Below are positions 18,227 through 27,536 of a DNA stretch of 64,000 bases, one piece after another. The stretch is from positions 240,159 through 304,158 of the forward strand of contig NZ_BAAAIV010000025.1 of the NCBI RefSeq assembly GCF_039526245.1. Direction: 5' to 3'. The stretch comes from Arthrobacter_H rhombi (GTDB taxonomy: Bacteria; Actinomycetota; Actinomycetes; Actinomycetales; Micrococcaceae). The notes beneath the pieces were generated by a model. That model was not told the origin of the DNA. It made no database searches and saw only the letters and a list, made by a program, of their open reading frames with translations. Both the position numbers and the translations under genes were made by a program. Position 1 is the stretch's first letter, and the number at the start of each line of letters is the position of its first letter.

Positions 18227-19947
18227 GCACCCCACAGACACCACCGGTGGCCAGCGTCCGCAACCTGCGGATCGGTTTCGGCCCCGCCGACGCCCCCGTC
18301 CCCGCAGTCCACGGCGTCGGGTTCGACCTGCACGCCGGGGAGTGCCTGGCCATCGTGGGGGAGTCCGGCTCCGGCAAATCGGTCACGGCCAGGACCCTGA
18401 TCGGGTTGACCGGACACGGGGCCCGGATCCAGGCCGACCGGATCGATCTGGCCGGGGAGGACCTGCGGGCCCTCAGCGACCGCGCCTGGCGCCGCGTGCG
18501 GGGAGACCGTGTGGGATACATCCTGCAGGACGCGCTGGTTTCGCTGGACCCCTTGCGTACCATCGGCGCGGAGATCGACGACTCCCTGCGCCTCCACACC
18601 CGTCTGCCACCGAGGCAACGTCGCCAGCGGGTCCTGCAGCTGCTCGACCAGGTGGGGATCCCCGATCCGGAACAACGCATCCGCCAACGCTCCGGTGAAC
18701 TCTCCGGCGGTCTGCGTCAACGCGCGCTCATTGCCTCGGCCATCGCGGCCGACCCGGCATTGCTGGTCGCCGACGAGCCGACCACCGCATTGGATGCCAC
18801 CGTGCAGGCGCAGATCCTTGACCTGTTGGCCGAGCGCAAGCGGGCTGGCTCGGCCCTGCTGCTGATCAGCCATGACCTGGCAGTCGTGGCCCAGCTGGCG
18901 GACCAGATCGCCGTCATGCAAGCGGGGCGGATCGTGGAATCGGGCCCGGCGGCCGAGGTGCTGGCCAACCCCCGCCACGACTACACGCGTCGCCTGCTCC
19001 GGGCCGTGCCCACCGACAAGCCGCGCGGCAGTCGGCTGTCGGCGGAGGAAACAGTCATCTCGGCGCGTCACCGGCACCTCATTGCCGCCCGGGCGAGCAC
19101 GCACGCCTCCGGAAACGGGGAACCGGACGTCGTGCTCAGCGCCGTGAACCTGCGCAAGTCCTACCGGAACCCCGACGGCACCGACCGCGTGGCCGTCGGG
19201 GACGTGTCCTTCGCCCTACGCAGGGGGACCACCCTGGGGATTGTGGGGGAGTCCGGGTCAGGCAAGAGCACCGTGGCCCGCATGGCCTTGGGGTTGGCCC
19301 GCCCTGACCGCGGCAGCGTCGAGGTGCTGGGCCTTCCGTGGAGCGCGGCCCCCGAACGCGAACGTCGACCCCGCCGCCGCCACGTGGCGACCATCGCGCA
19401 GGATCCACTGGGTTCCTTCGACCCCCAATGGAGCGTGGGACGGATCCTCGCCGACGCCGTATCAGGCAGCGGAAAACGCAGCCGCAGCGCCTTGCGCGAC
19501 GAAGTCGCCGCCCTGCTCGAGACCGTCGGCCTGTCTCCCCAGCTGGCCACCCGCCGGCCCCTCTGGCTCTCCGGGGGGCAACGCCAGCGCGTCTCCATCG
19601 CCAGGGCCCTGGCCAGCGGCCCGGAGATCATCATCTGCGACGAACCGGTCTCCGCGCTGGACGTCTCGATCCAGGCCCAGGTATTGGACCTGCTCGATGC
19701 CCTGCAACGTGAATTCGGCCTGAGCTACATCTTCATCTCCCACGACCTGGGTGTGGTCCGGCACATCAGCGACGAAATCCTGGTGATGCAGGACGGCCAC
19801 GTGGTGGAGGCGGGCCGGGCCGAGGAGATCTTCGCCCACCCGACCCAGGACTACACCCGCCGTCTGCTTGAGGCGGCACCCCGCCTGGCCTCCTCCACCG
19901 GGACGGTCCGGGCGGCAGCACCCCACGATCCGGAAGGACGCCCATGA
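18223..19947 (+). CDS. ABC transporter, fused dual ATP-binding protein (DppD-DppF type)
   Basis: 574 residues with two complete ATPase halves. The first has Walker A GESGSGKS near 47, LSGGLRQR and VADEPTTALD. The second has GESGSGKS near 343, LSGGQRQR and CDEPVSALD, ending in the CxP-less oligopeptide-type tail TQDYTRRLLEAAP. In many systems these halves are separate proteins. The ATG at 18223 overlaps the permease stop by four bases and follows GAAGGAGAACC. Confidence 0.88.
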   Translation: MSTPQTPPVASVRNLRIGFGPADAPVPAVHGVGFDLHAGECLAIVGESGSGKSVTARTLIGLTGHGARIQADRIDLAGEDLRALSDRAWRRVRGDRVGYILQDALVSLDPLRTIGAEIDDSLRLHTRLPPRQRRQRVLQLLDQVGIPDPEQRIRQRSGELSGGLRQRALIASAIAADPALLVADEPTTALDATVQAQILDLLAERKRAGSALLLISHDLAVVAQLADQIAVMQAGRIVESGPAAEVLANPRHDYTRRLLRAVPTDKPRGSRLSAEETVISARHRHLIAARASTHASGNGEPDVVLSAVNLRKSYRNPDGTDRVAVGDVSFALRRGTTLGIVGESGSGKSTVARMALGLARPDRGSVEVLGLPWSAAPERERRPRRRHVATIAQDPLGSFDPQWSVGRILADAVSGSGKRSRSALRDEVAALLETVGLSPQLATRRPLWLSGGQRQRVSIARALASGPEIIICDEPVSALDVSIQAQVLDLLDALQREFGLSYIFISHDLGVVRHISDEILVMQDGHVVEAGRAEEIFAHPTQDYTRRLLEAAPRLASSTGTVRAAAPHDPEGRP

Positions 19948-21203
19948 CCACCCTGGCCATCACCGAGGACCCGACCACGGACTCCCCGCCGACGACTGCA
20001 GAGCTGCTGGCACGTTTCGCGCCCTTGTTGGCGGACATTGCCGCCGGCGCGGCCGCACGCGAAGCATCCCGCTCCCTTGCCTACGACGCCGTCGCCCGGC
20101 TCGCGGAGGCCGGCTTCACCGCCGTGCGGATCCCCCGCGCCGAAGGGGGCAGTGGGGCCACCCTGTCCCAGAGCCTGCGGCTGTTGCGTGCGCTGGCCCA
20201 GGCCGACCCCAACCTGGTCCAGGCACTGAGGGCCCATTTCACCGCCGTTGAGTCGTTGCTCGCGTCGCCGGATGCCACCCGTCGTTCCCGCTGGTTCGCC
20301 CGGATAGCCGCTGGAGGCATCCTCGGAAACGCCACCACTGAAAAGGGCAATGCGCCGGGAACGAACTCGACCCTGCTGATCGAGCGCGGCGGAAACCTGG
20401 TCCTGACCGGAACCAAGTACTACAGCACCGGCAGCCTCTACGCCGATTGGATCCAGGTGCACGCTGACACGGAAACCGGCGCCAGCGTGCGTGTCACCGT
20501 CCGCCGGGACGCGGACGGCGTGCACGTGATCGATGACTGGGATGGATTCGGCCAACGGCTGACCGCCTCGGGCACCGCGCACTTCGAGGACGTCGCCGTG
20601 GACCCATAAGACGTGGTGGACGCCCCCCGCGGAGGGCCAGGATTCACGGCGGCGTATGTCCAGGCCAACCTGCTGGTTGCCCTCGGAGGGATCGCCGGAG
20701 CCGCCCGCCAGGACGCCGTCCGGTATGTCCGCGGACGGACCCGGGCCTTCGCCCATGGAATCGGGGACTCGGCTCAGCGTGATCCGCTCGTCCAAGAGGT
20801 CATTGGCCGTCTCTCCAGCTCGGTGTCCGCCATCGACGCGGTACTGGACGCGCTGGGAGAGCGGATCGAGGCGGCGGCCCGGCGGCATGCCTTGGGGGAT
20901 CTTGATGCGCCCGCCACGCAGGAACTCGATGCCGCTGTCTCCGAAGCGCAGGTCTTCGTCGTCGAGCAGACGCTGGCGGTGACGAACCAGCTCTTCGAGG
21001 TCGGCGGCGCGTCCGCCGTATCCGAGGGCCTCGGGCTTGATCGCCATTGGCGCAATGCCCGCGTCCTGGGCCAGCACAACCCGGTCATCTATCGTGCCCG
21101 GGAAGTCGGCCAGCACCGGCTGACCGGCGACCAGCACACCACAGCCATCTATGTCGGCACGCCGAACCACGATGCGGACCCCACGACAGGAGAAACATCA
21201 TGA
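19944..21203 (+). pseudogene. acyl-CoA dehydrogenase-like flavin monooxygenase (SfnB/DszC type), split by in-frame TAA
   Basis: One continuous reading frame of 420 codons, starting in the ATGA shared with the ATPase gene and ending in the TGA shared with the next gene, is interrupted once by TAA at 20607-20609 (codon 222). Before it lie 221 residues of an acyl-CoA-dehydrogenase fold with GNATTEKGN and GTKYYSTGS. After it the same frame resumes with FTAAYVQANLLVALGGIAGAAR and the C-terminal helical domain of the same family. In related proteins a residue such as Glu would fit here, so a G-to-T change is likely. GTG codons at 20613 and 20616 could restart translation and give two pieces. Such enzymes use reduced flavin to oxidise organosulfur or amine substrates. 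Confidence 0.8.
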
Positions 21204-22600
21204 GCACGCCACTGCTCTTCAACGCCTTCCTCATGAACACGCCGTCCCATATCCACCACGGACAGTGGCGGCACCCCGAAGCCCGGCAGCATGAATTCAA
21301 CAATCTGGACCTCTGGATCGAGCTCGCCCGGACACTGGAGGAGGGCCTGTTCGACGCCATGTTCTTCGCCGACGTCACCGGTCTCTACGGCCCGGCCGGC
21401 GGACAGTATGCCGACAACGTCACCGAAGGCCTGCAGATCCCGTCGAACGACCCGGCCATCCTGCTGGGCGCGCTCGCCGGCGCCACCCGGGACATCGGCC
21501 TGGCCTATACGTCGAACGTCATGCAGAACCACCCGTTCAACTTCGCCCGGCAGATCTCCACCCTCGACCACCTCTCCCGCGGCCGCGTGGCCTGGAACAT
21601 CGTGACCAGTACCCAGGAGAACGCGGCCCGGAACTTCGGTCTCCCCGGCCTGCCCGAGCACGACGCCCGGTATGACTGGGCCGATGAATACCTCGAGGTG
21701 GCCTACAAGTTATGGGAGGGCTCCTGGGACGACGACGCCGTTCTGGTCGACAAGGCCGGCGGGCGGTATGCAGACCCCTCGCGCATCCACAAGATCCACC
21801 ATGTCGGGCCCCGCTATTCGGTGGAGGGGCCCCACTTGCCGGCGCCCTCCCCCCAACGTACCCCGCTGCTTTTCCAGGCCGGAGGTTCCGCCCGGGGCAT
21901 CCGCTTCGCCGCCCAGCATGCCGAAGCCGTGTTCATCGGGCCCCCCACCCCTGATGTCGCCCGCCAACACACCGAGGATGCCCGCGCCGCAGTCGTGGCC
22001 GCCGGCCGCGGCCCCGAGGACATCAAGTTCTTCCAGGGGCTGAGCTTCATTGTCGGCAGCACGCAGGCCGAGGTGGACCGCCAACGGGAGGACCATGACC
22101 GCTACGCCTCAGTCACCGGGTACCTGACACACTCCTCGCTGGGGATCCTTCCCGATGGATCCCGCCTGCCGGAGGACACCGAGCTCCGCGACATTCCCAA
22201 CAACGGCGGGCAGGGCTTCGTGGATTGGCTGCGCCGGGCACATCCGGACCGTGAGCCCACCTTGGCCGATCTGGCCCGTGGGAGGATCCAGCGTGGCATC
22301 GTGGCCGGCACCCCCGATCAGATTGCCGACCAGCTCGGGGAATGGCAGGGGGCCGGGATCGACGGGGTCAACGTCATGAATTGGCGGCTTCCCGGCAGCT
22401 ACCTGGAATTCAATGAACGCATCCTGCCCACGCTGCAACGTCGCGGACTGGCCCAGACCGAATACCGGCCCGGTACGCTGCGCCAGAAGATCTTCGGCCG
22501 CGACCGGCTGCCGGAAAACCACCCCGGGGCCCGCTACCGCGGTGCCTTCGGCGAGAGGGCGGCGCCTGCAGGTCGACAGATCGGGTCCACCGCCCGGTGA
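21200..22600 (+). CDS. FMN-dependent monooxygenase, NtaA/SnaA/DszA family
   Basis: 466 residues, the normal length for the NtaA-type luciferase-like family. It starts in an ATGA overlap with the split gene. Family segments include LARTLEEGLFDAMFFADV (near 45-62), HPFNFARQISTLDHLSRGRVAWNIVTS (near 112-138) and LLFQAGGSARG near 220. These enzymes take FMNH2 from a separate reductase and cleave C-S or C-N bonds in sulfones, sulfonates or aminopolycarboxylates. With the ABC importer and the SfnB-like gene it suggests an organosulfur-scavenging unit. No flavin reductase gene lies in the operon, so one must come from elsewhere. Confidence 0.87.
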   Translation: MSTPLLFNAFLMNTPSHIHHGQWRHPEARQHEFNNLDLWIELARTLEEGLFDAMFFADVTGLYGPAGGQYADNVTEGLQIPSNDPAILLGALAGATRDIGLAYTSNVMQNHPFNFARQISTLDHLSRGRVAWNIVTSTQENAARNFGLPGLPEHDARYDWADEYLEVAYKLWEGSWDDDAVLVDKAGGRYADPSRIHKIHHVGPRYSVEGPHLPAPSPQRTPLLFQAGGSARGIRFAAQHAEAVFIGPPTPDVARQHTEDARAAVVAAGRGPEDIKFFQGLSFIVGSTQAEVDRQREDHDRYASVTGYLTHSSLGILPDGSRLPEDTELRDIPNNGGQGFVDWLRRAHPDREPTLADLARGRIQRGIVAGTPDQIADQLGEWQGAGIDGVNVMNWRLPGSYLEFNERILPTLQRRGLAQTEYRPGTLRQKIFGRDRLPENHPGARYRGAFGERAAPAGRQIGSTAR

Positions 22601-22665
22601 CGTTGCCGGTGTGATCGGCGTCCCGTCGGTGGAATGGCGGGCCGTGGACTCGGTAATGTGGAGGT

Positions 22666-23511
22666 ATGTCCCTTCGTAACCGTCGCGCCGCGTCCCTGCC
22701 TGCCAAACTCTCCCGCTCCTGGCTGCTGGTGAACGCCTCGAAGCCCGAGGCATATGCTGCCGCGCTGGCGTCGGAAGCGGACTCGGTCATCTTCGACATG
22801 GAAGCCGCGGTTCCGGACGCCCAGAAGGCTGCCGCCCGGGACGCGGTGGTCCAGGCGCTGAACTCCGGCATGACCGCGTGGGTGCGCGTCAACGGCATTG
22901 AAACCGACTTCTGGGCCGACGACCTGGCCGCCCTGTCCAAGACCAAGGGCCTGCGCGGGGTCATGCTGGCGATGACCGAGAAGCCCGAACAGGTGACCTA
23001 CACGGCCATGCGCCTGCAAGCAGGTACCCCGGTGCTGGCCCTGATTGAATCGGCGGTCGGCATCGAGAACGCCACGGCGATCGCCTCGGCTCCCGGGACG
23101 TTCCGCTTGGCGTTCGGCACCAACGACTTCCGCAAGGACACCGGCGTCTCGGAGGACCCGATGGCCCTGGCCTATGCCCGCGGCAAGCTCGTGGTCGCCT
23201 CGCGCGTCGGCCAGCTCCCCGGCGCCATCGACGGCCCGGCCGCTGCGGCTGCCGCCCCCGCCGATGTGCACGCCGCCTGCCGGGTCACCGCCTCGATGGG
23301 CATGACCGGCAAGCTGAGCCTCGCGCCGTCCCAGGTGGACGACATCAACCAGGGACTCTCGCCCAGCAACGACGAGCTGTCCTGGGCGCACGAACTGCTC
23401 GAGGCCCACGCGGCAGGTGCCACCGTGGGTGACGGCTCCTACCTGCCGCGTCTTGCCCGCGCCCAGAAGATCGCCGATCTCGCGGATTCGTACGGTCTCT
23501 GGAACGCCTGA
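22666..23511 (+). CDS. HpcH/HpaI aldolase / citrate lyase beta-subunit-like (CitE-like) protein
   Basis: 281 residues of the CitE-like TIM barrel. SVIFDMEAAVPDAQK near 43-57 carries the acidic metal and CoA-side residues, and ALIESAVGIENA (near 127) supplies the second Glu. FGTNDFRKDTG near 153 is the second metal region. Members cleave malyl-, citramalyl- or methylmalyl-CoA, and no citrate lyase partners are nearby. GGAGGT lies directly against the ATG, too close for a normal ribosome site, while TAATGT at 22654-22659 ends six bases before it, so a leaderless transcript is likely. Confidence 0.82.
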   Translation: MSLRNRRAASLPAKLSRSWLLVNASKPEAYAAALASEADSVIFDMEAAVPDAQKAAARDAVVQALNSGMTAWVRVNGIETDFWADDLAALSKTKGLRGVMLAMTEKPEQVTYTAMRLQAGTPVLALIESAVGIENATAIASAPGTFRLAFGTNDFRKDTGVSEDPMALAYARGKLVVASRVGQLPGAIDGPAAAAAAPADVHAACRVTASMGMTGKLSLAPSQVDDINQGLSPSNDELSWAHELLEAHAAGATVGDGSYLPRLARAQKIADLADSYGLWNA

Positions 23512-23517
23512 TCCCGT

Positions 23518-24063
23518 CTAGTCGGTACCCAGACGCCGCCAGGCGATGGCGGCCCCTGCACCGATGAGGATCAGCACGGCCACACCCACGGGGATGATCC
23601 ACGGTGGAAGGCCCGGTGCGTCCTGCTGGTGCTGCGCCGGCGCCGACCCCTCGGTCGACGGCGTGGCCGCCCCGGGCGCTGCCCCGGTCCGGGTGGTGAA
23701 GGTGAAGTTCCCCTGGATGGGGTGCCCGTCGGAGGAGACGACGCGCCACTGCACGGTATAGGTGCCGGCCGGAGTGCCCGGCTGGACGCCCTGGTTGACG
23801 ACGCGGTTGGTGACCTTGGCCTGGCCCTGCGCCCAGTTGGTGCCCTCGGCGTCGATGATGCGGATCTCCGACCCCAGGGCAATGGGGATGTTGTCGTACG
23901 TCAGGCCGATCTTCTGCGGCATCTTCTGCACGGTCGAGCCCGACGCCGGATCGGTGGACACGAGTGTGTCATGCGCGCTGGCCGCACCGATCGGGACCAG
24001 CAGTGCCAGCAGGACGGCTGCGAGTACCGCGCCGAGGCGGGTGGTGGGGGTGTGGTGGTTCAT
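23518..24063 (-). CDS. CopC-domain copper-resistance protein with C-terminal membrane anchor
   Basis: 181 residues. A signal peptide ends at ASA and the mature protein starts HDTLVSTDPASGSTV, where the first His is the usual copper ligand of CopC proteins. The single beta-barrel domain ends with SSDGHPIQGNFTF, whose Asp and His are further conserved copper-site residues. A Pro/Ala-rich linker and one C-terminal helix (about 155-175) anchor it outside the membrane. It is the last gene of a minus-strand group with a YcnI protein and a membrane protein. Periplasm-like copper binding is inferred from the family. Confidence 0.87.
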   Translation of the reverse strand: MNHHTPTTRLGAVLAAVLLALLVPIGAASAHDTLVSTDPASGSTVQKMPQKIGLTYDNIPIALGSEIRIIDAEGTNWAQGQAKVTNRVVNQGVQPGTPAGTYTVQWRVVSSDGHPIQGNFTFTTRTGAAPGAATPSTEGSAPAQHQQDAPGLPPWIIPVGVAVLILIGAGAAIAWRRLGTD

Positions 24064-24125
24064 GGGGGTCGCTTTCAAAGGGGCCGGTGGCCCGTCGTGG
24101 TGACGGGCCACCGGCACGTCGGAGA

Positions 24126-24863
24126 CTAGTTCTTGCGGTTTCCAAACGTCCTCACCAGGGCGAACGCGCCCACCAGGAGGCCGACCACACCGATCCACAG
24201 CCCGGCCATGCCGACGCCGCTGTCGGACGTTGACGACGGGGCGGCGGCCTCGTCGGCCGGCGCTGACGACGCCGCGGACCCTCCGTGGGCATCATCTGCC
24301 GCTGCGGCCGTGGTGGTGAACGAGGGGGCCGGGTGCTCCGCTGCCTGGCCGTCGGTGGTCGCCGGATCGTCCCATTTCACGACCGATCCGTCGGTGTAGT
24401 GCTGGGTGGCTGGCAGGACCACATCGGTTCCCGACGTCGGCAGCGTGCCCAGCGAGACGGTGAAGGTCTGGAACTCATCCGGACCGATCTGATGGGCCTT
24501 GTCGGCGGTCCACGTGATCGAGGTGGCTGCCTCGGTGATGGTGGTGCCGTGCACCTCGACGGGCTGGGCGAGTTTGCCCTGCTTCACCTTCACGGTCCAG
24601 CCTTCCACCGGCTGGACGCTGACCGAGGTGAAGGGGGTCTTTTCGGGAAGCGAGACGGTGAGCTTGTCGGTTTTCGCGCTGTCGGACTCATTGGGCACGC
24701 TGAAGGTGGCGTGGGCGTAGGCGCCCTCGTCGGTCTTGTTCGGGCTCACTGTCACATGGGCCGAAGCCATGCCGGCGCCGAGCAGCATCAGGGCACCCGT
24801 GGCTGCTGCGGCGGCCGTGGTGGTGGCCAGACGGTGGCGTGCGGGGATGGTGGTGTGTGTCAT
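24126..24863 (-). CDS. YcnI-family (DUF1775) copper-associated protein
   Basis: 245 residues. The signal peptide ends at ASA, giving a mature N-terminus HVTVSPNK in which the first His is the copper-binding residue of YcnI. The DUF1775 domain runs to about residue 165 (including WDDP), followed by an Ala/Ser-rich linker and a C-terminal membrane helix. In Bacillus, YcnI is encoded with the copper importer-like YcnJ and regulator YcnK. Here its partners are CopC and a small membrane protein. Confidence 0.88.
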   Translation of the reverse strand: MTHTTIPARHRLATTTAAAAATGALMLLGAGMASAHVTVSPNKTDEGAYAHATFSVPNESDSAKTDKLTVSLPEKTPFTSVSVQPVEGWTVKVKQGKLAQPVEVHGTTITEAATSITWTADKAHQIGPDEFQTFTVSLGTLPTSGTDVVLPATQHYTDGSVVKWDDPATTDGQAAEHPAPSFTTTAAAADDAHGGSAASSAPADEAAAPSSTSDSGVGMAGLWIGVVGLLVGAFALVRTFGNRKN

Positions 24864-24971
24864 CAGAAATCGTTCCTTTGCAGGGCCGCGCAGGGCGCGG
24901 CCAGGGAGGGTGGTTCGGGGAACCGGCGGAGGGATCCGGCCGGCGAAAGGAGCCCGGGCCGCCCTCCTGTG

Positions 24972-25613
24972 TCAGGACATGGCGGGTGCCGGGTGCGGGA
25001 ACGCTGGTGGTCCGCGATGGCGTTCGGCGCGGGCGGGACAGCGGGGGTGCAATACCGGCAGGGAACGGATGGCCTGCAGGCGCGGGGCCGGTGCCTCGAC
25101 GAGGAGGGGGCGCGGAAGCCACACCAGCGGGCGCAGCCAGGCGACGAGCAACCAGAGGGCGTCTTCGCCGCGGGAGAGTGCGAGCGCCGTCAGGACGATG
25201 GCCAGAAAGTGGGCGGCCAGCATGGGCAGTCCCCAGCCGGTGGCGTGGAGGTCAGCCAGGGCGGCGGACCCGTCGCCGGCCGTGCAGGAGGCCACCACGG
25301 TCTGCACATGGTGGGCGTGCCCCGCGGAACCGTGGCCGGATCCCCCGGTGCAGGCTCCACTGGCACCGAACCACGCGAAGGCGTGGTGCAGGGACCATTG
25401 GCCCACACCGAGCAGGGGGACCAGCGTCCGCATCCCCATCCGGCGTCCGGCCAGCAGCACGACGGGTACGTTGACCAGCGCGGCGAGCAGGATCAGCACG
25501 GGCACGCCAGGCAGGGGTGCGCCACCGAGGACGTGGGCGCCGGCGGCCAGCGAGAGCACTGTCGTGGTCACGGCGGCGGAACGCCACAAGCGCAAGGGGG
25601 CAGCCGCGTTCAT
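24972..25613 (-). CDS. membrane protein of the YcnI/CopC operon
   Basis: 213 residues with four or five predicted membrane helices. A central loop around residues 85-105 is rich in His, Gly and Ser and contains HGSAGHAHH. No named family was recognised. Similar His-rich membrane proteins often precede ycnI in actinobacteria, so a role in copper handling is plausible from context only. The C-terminal 35 residues are Pro/Arg-rich and may be cytoplasmic. AAAGGGG lies upstream of the ATG at 25613. Confidence 0.65.
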   Translation of the reverse strand: MNAAAPLRLWRSAAVTTTVLSLAAGAHVLGGAPLPGVPVLILLAALVNVPVVLLAGRRMGMRTLVPLLGVGQWSLHHAFAWFGASGACTGGSGHGSAGHAHHVQTVVASCTAGDGSAALADLHATGWGLPMLAAHFLAIVLTALALSRGEDALWLLVAWLRPLVWLPRPLLVEAPAPRLQAIRSLPVLHPRCPARAERHRGPPAFPHPAPAMS

Positions 25614-25715
25614 GCCATCCCCTTTCGCCGACGGGTCGCGGATGCGACCCCCACCAAAATATCGAATCCCGCCCGCAGCGGACGAATCGGGTCCGCCGGA
25701 AGGCGGCGGTCCCTG

Positions 25716-26180
25716 TCAGGCCTCGACGAGGATCCCGTCTTCATCGCTGTGGAGCATGGCCCCGGGGCGGAATCTCACGCCGCCGAAGTCGAGGACGACG
25801 TCGAGCTCCCCGGCCCCGTCCTTGGCCGATTTGCGCGGGTTGGATCCCAGCGCCTTGACGCCGAGATCCAGACCGGCCACGTCGACCCGGTCGCGGATCA
25901 CGCCATGGATGACGACGCCGGCCCAACCGTTCGCCACGGCAGCTGCGGCAATCATGTCCCCCATGAGGGCCGACTCCAGCGAACCGCCGCCGTCGACCAC
26001 CAGCACGGCACCATCTCCCGGGCCGTTGAGGGTCTGCTTGACCAGCCCGTTGTCCCGGTGGCACCGGATGGTGCGGACCGGACCGCTGAAGCGGGCCCGG
26101 CCGCCCAGGTTCTGCAGCTGCAGGGAGACCGACTGCAGGGTCTCGTCGTCGTCGTACAGGTCGCAGGTGGTGAACGTCAT
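25716..26180 (-). CDS. rraA: RraA-family protein (4-hydroxy-4-methyl-2-oxoglutarate aldolase / RNase E regulator-like)
   Basis: 154 residues, the compact RraA form. GDGAVLVVDGGGSLESALMGDMIAAAAVANGWAGVVIHG near 55-92 and the following VIRDRVD carry the Arg/Asp pair that in the aldolase-active members binds divalent metal and substrate. Some members inhibit RNase E, others are class II HMG/CHA aldolases; sequence alone does not decide. TATGCT at 26187-26192 lies six bases before the ATG, suggesting a leaderless mRNA. Confidence 0.87.
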   Translation of the reverse strand: MTFTTCDLYDDDETLQSVSLQLQNLGGRARFSGPVRTIRCHRDNGLVKQTLNGPGDGAVLVVDGGGSLESALMGDMIAAAAVANGWAGVVIHGVIRDRVDVAGLDLGVKALGSNPRKSAKDGAGELDVVLDFGGVRFRPGAMLHSDEDGILVEA

Positions 26181-26223
26181 GGAACCAGCATAGGGGGGGA
26201 TGCGTCACATCATGCGCCCGCCC

Positions 26224-26243
26224 AGACGTCAGACGTCTAATGT
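26224..26243 (+). promoter_or_regulatory. tandem AGACGTC repeat and -10 element upstream of the MFS-GntR pair
   Basis: AGACGTC occurs twice head to tail at 26224-26230 and 26231-26237; with the next T the second copy is the palindrome AGACGTCT. It abuts TAATGT (26238-26243), which ends six bases before the ATG at 26250. This is a good place for the downstream GntR protein to repress its own operon. The promoter reading implies a leaderless transcript. Confidence 0.45.
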
Positions 26244-26249
26244 TTAAGC

Positions 26250-27536
26250 ATGCCCCCGCACCTGCCTTCCCCCAGCGCGCCCGGCGCGACGTCCGATGAG
26301 ACCACCGCACCGCACCCCGGCCACACCCCGGCCCCACGCAGCCGGTTCGTGGTGGTGCTGGGGGTTGTCGCGATCGTCTTGGTCGGGCTGAACCTGCGTG
26401 CCGGCATCGCCAGTGCCGCGGCACTGTTCCACGACCTGCAGGCGGTCCTGGGCTATGGGCCGCTGGTGGCCGCCGTGCTGCCATCCATCCCCACCCTGAC
26501 CTTCGCCTTCGCCGGTGCCGCCACCGCGTGGCTGGTCCGCCGGGTCGGCCTGGAACGCACCGTCCTGCTGGCGCTGGTGCTCCTCGCCGCCGGGTTGGGC
26601 GTCCGGGCGATCCCCTCGGTGGGGATGCTGCTGCTGGGCACCGTGGCCGCGATGTGCGGCATCGCGCTGTGCAACGTGACCATGCCCTCGTTCATCCGCG
26701 AACACTATGCCCACCGCACCTCCCTGTTGACCGGCACCTATACGATCACCATGTCGGTGGGGGCCACTGCGGCCTCCGCCCTCGGCGTTCCGCTGGCATT
26801 GCAGCTTCAGTCGCCCACGCTGGGCCTGGCCGCCTGGTCCCTGTTGGCGGCGGTCTCCGCGCTGGTCTTCATCCCGCTGGCCATCGGCAGCCGGCCCCGG
26901 AACCTGCCCGGAACGTCCACTGGGCTCTCCCCGATGCAGGTGTTGCGCACCCGCAAGGGGCTGCTCATCACCGGCCTGTTCACCGTCCAGGCGCTGCTGG
27001 CCTACTCGTTGATCAGCTGGCTGCCCGTCATCCTGATTTCCCGCGGCATGGAGCCCGCGATGGCGGGGCTGCTGTTGGCCGGAATGCAGTTGGTGACGGT
27101 CCCGTTCACGCTGGTCCTGCTGCCGCTGGCCGGCCGTCCGCACGGCCTGCGCCGTGCGTTCATGCTGTGTTGCGTGACGGTGATGGCCGGCTTGGCGGGG
27201 CTGGCCCTGCTGCCGCTCTCGCTTTCCGTGCTGGCCGTCTTCTTCCTGGGGCTGGGCATCTCGGTGTTCCCGCTGGTGCTGATCGTGATCAGCCGCAGCG
27301 GCCAGAACGCCGCGGAGACGACGGCGATCTCCACCGTTGCCCAGTCGGTCGGCTACCTGGTGGCCACCGCCGGCCCGTTCGGGATGGGTCTGATCCATGG
27401 GTTGACCGGGGCCTGGGGGCTGCCGCTGTGGCTCCTGGTGGGCGTGGCGTTGGCCCAGATGGTGCTGTGCCTGGCCCTGACTGCCGGGGAATCCGGGCGG
27501 CCCCAGGCCCTGCGGGCCGAAAGGGTGGGTGCATGA
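26250..27536 (+). CDS. MFS transporter, CynX/NimT family
   Basis: 428 residues with about 12 membrane helices after a 30-residue hydrophilic N-terminus. LNLRAGIASAAALFHDLQ in helix 1 and the GNVTMPSFI-like segment (ALCNVTMPSFIRE, near 145) are typical of the cyanate/2-nitroimidazole transporter family. Its stop overlaps the start of a GntR regulator by four bases, so the regulator probably controls it. The transported substrate is unknown. Confidence 0.82.
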   Translation: MPPHLPSPSAPGATSDETTAPHPGHTPAPRSRFVVVLGVVAIVLVGLNLRAGIASAAALFHDLQAVLGYGPLVAAVLPSIPTLTFAFAGAATAWLVRRVGLERTVLLALVLLAAGLGVRAIPSVGMLLLGTVAAMCGIALCNVTMPSFIREHYAHRTSLLTGTYTITMSVGATAASALGVPLALQLQSPTLGLAAWSLLAAVSALVFIPLAIGSRPRNLPGTSTGLSPMQVLRTRKGLLITGLFTVQALLAYSLISWLPVILISRGMEPAMAGLLLAGMQLVTVPFTLVLLPLAGRPHGLRRAFMLCCVTVMAGLAGLALLPLSLSVLAVFFLGLGISVFPLVLIVISRSGQNAAETTAISTVAQSVGYLVATAGPFGMGLIHGLTGAWGLPLWLLVGVALAQMVLCLALTAGESGRPQALRAERVGA

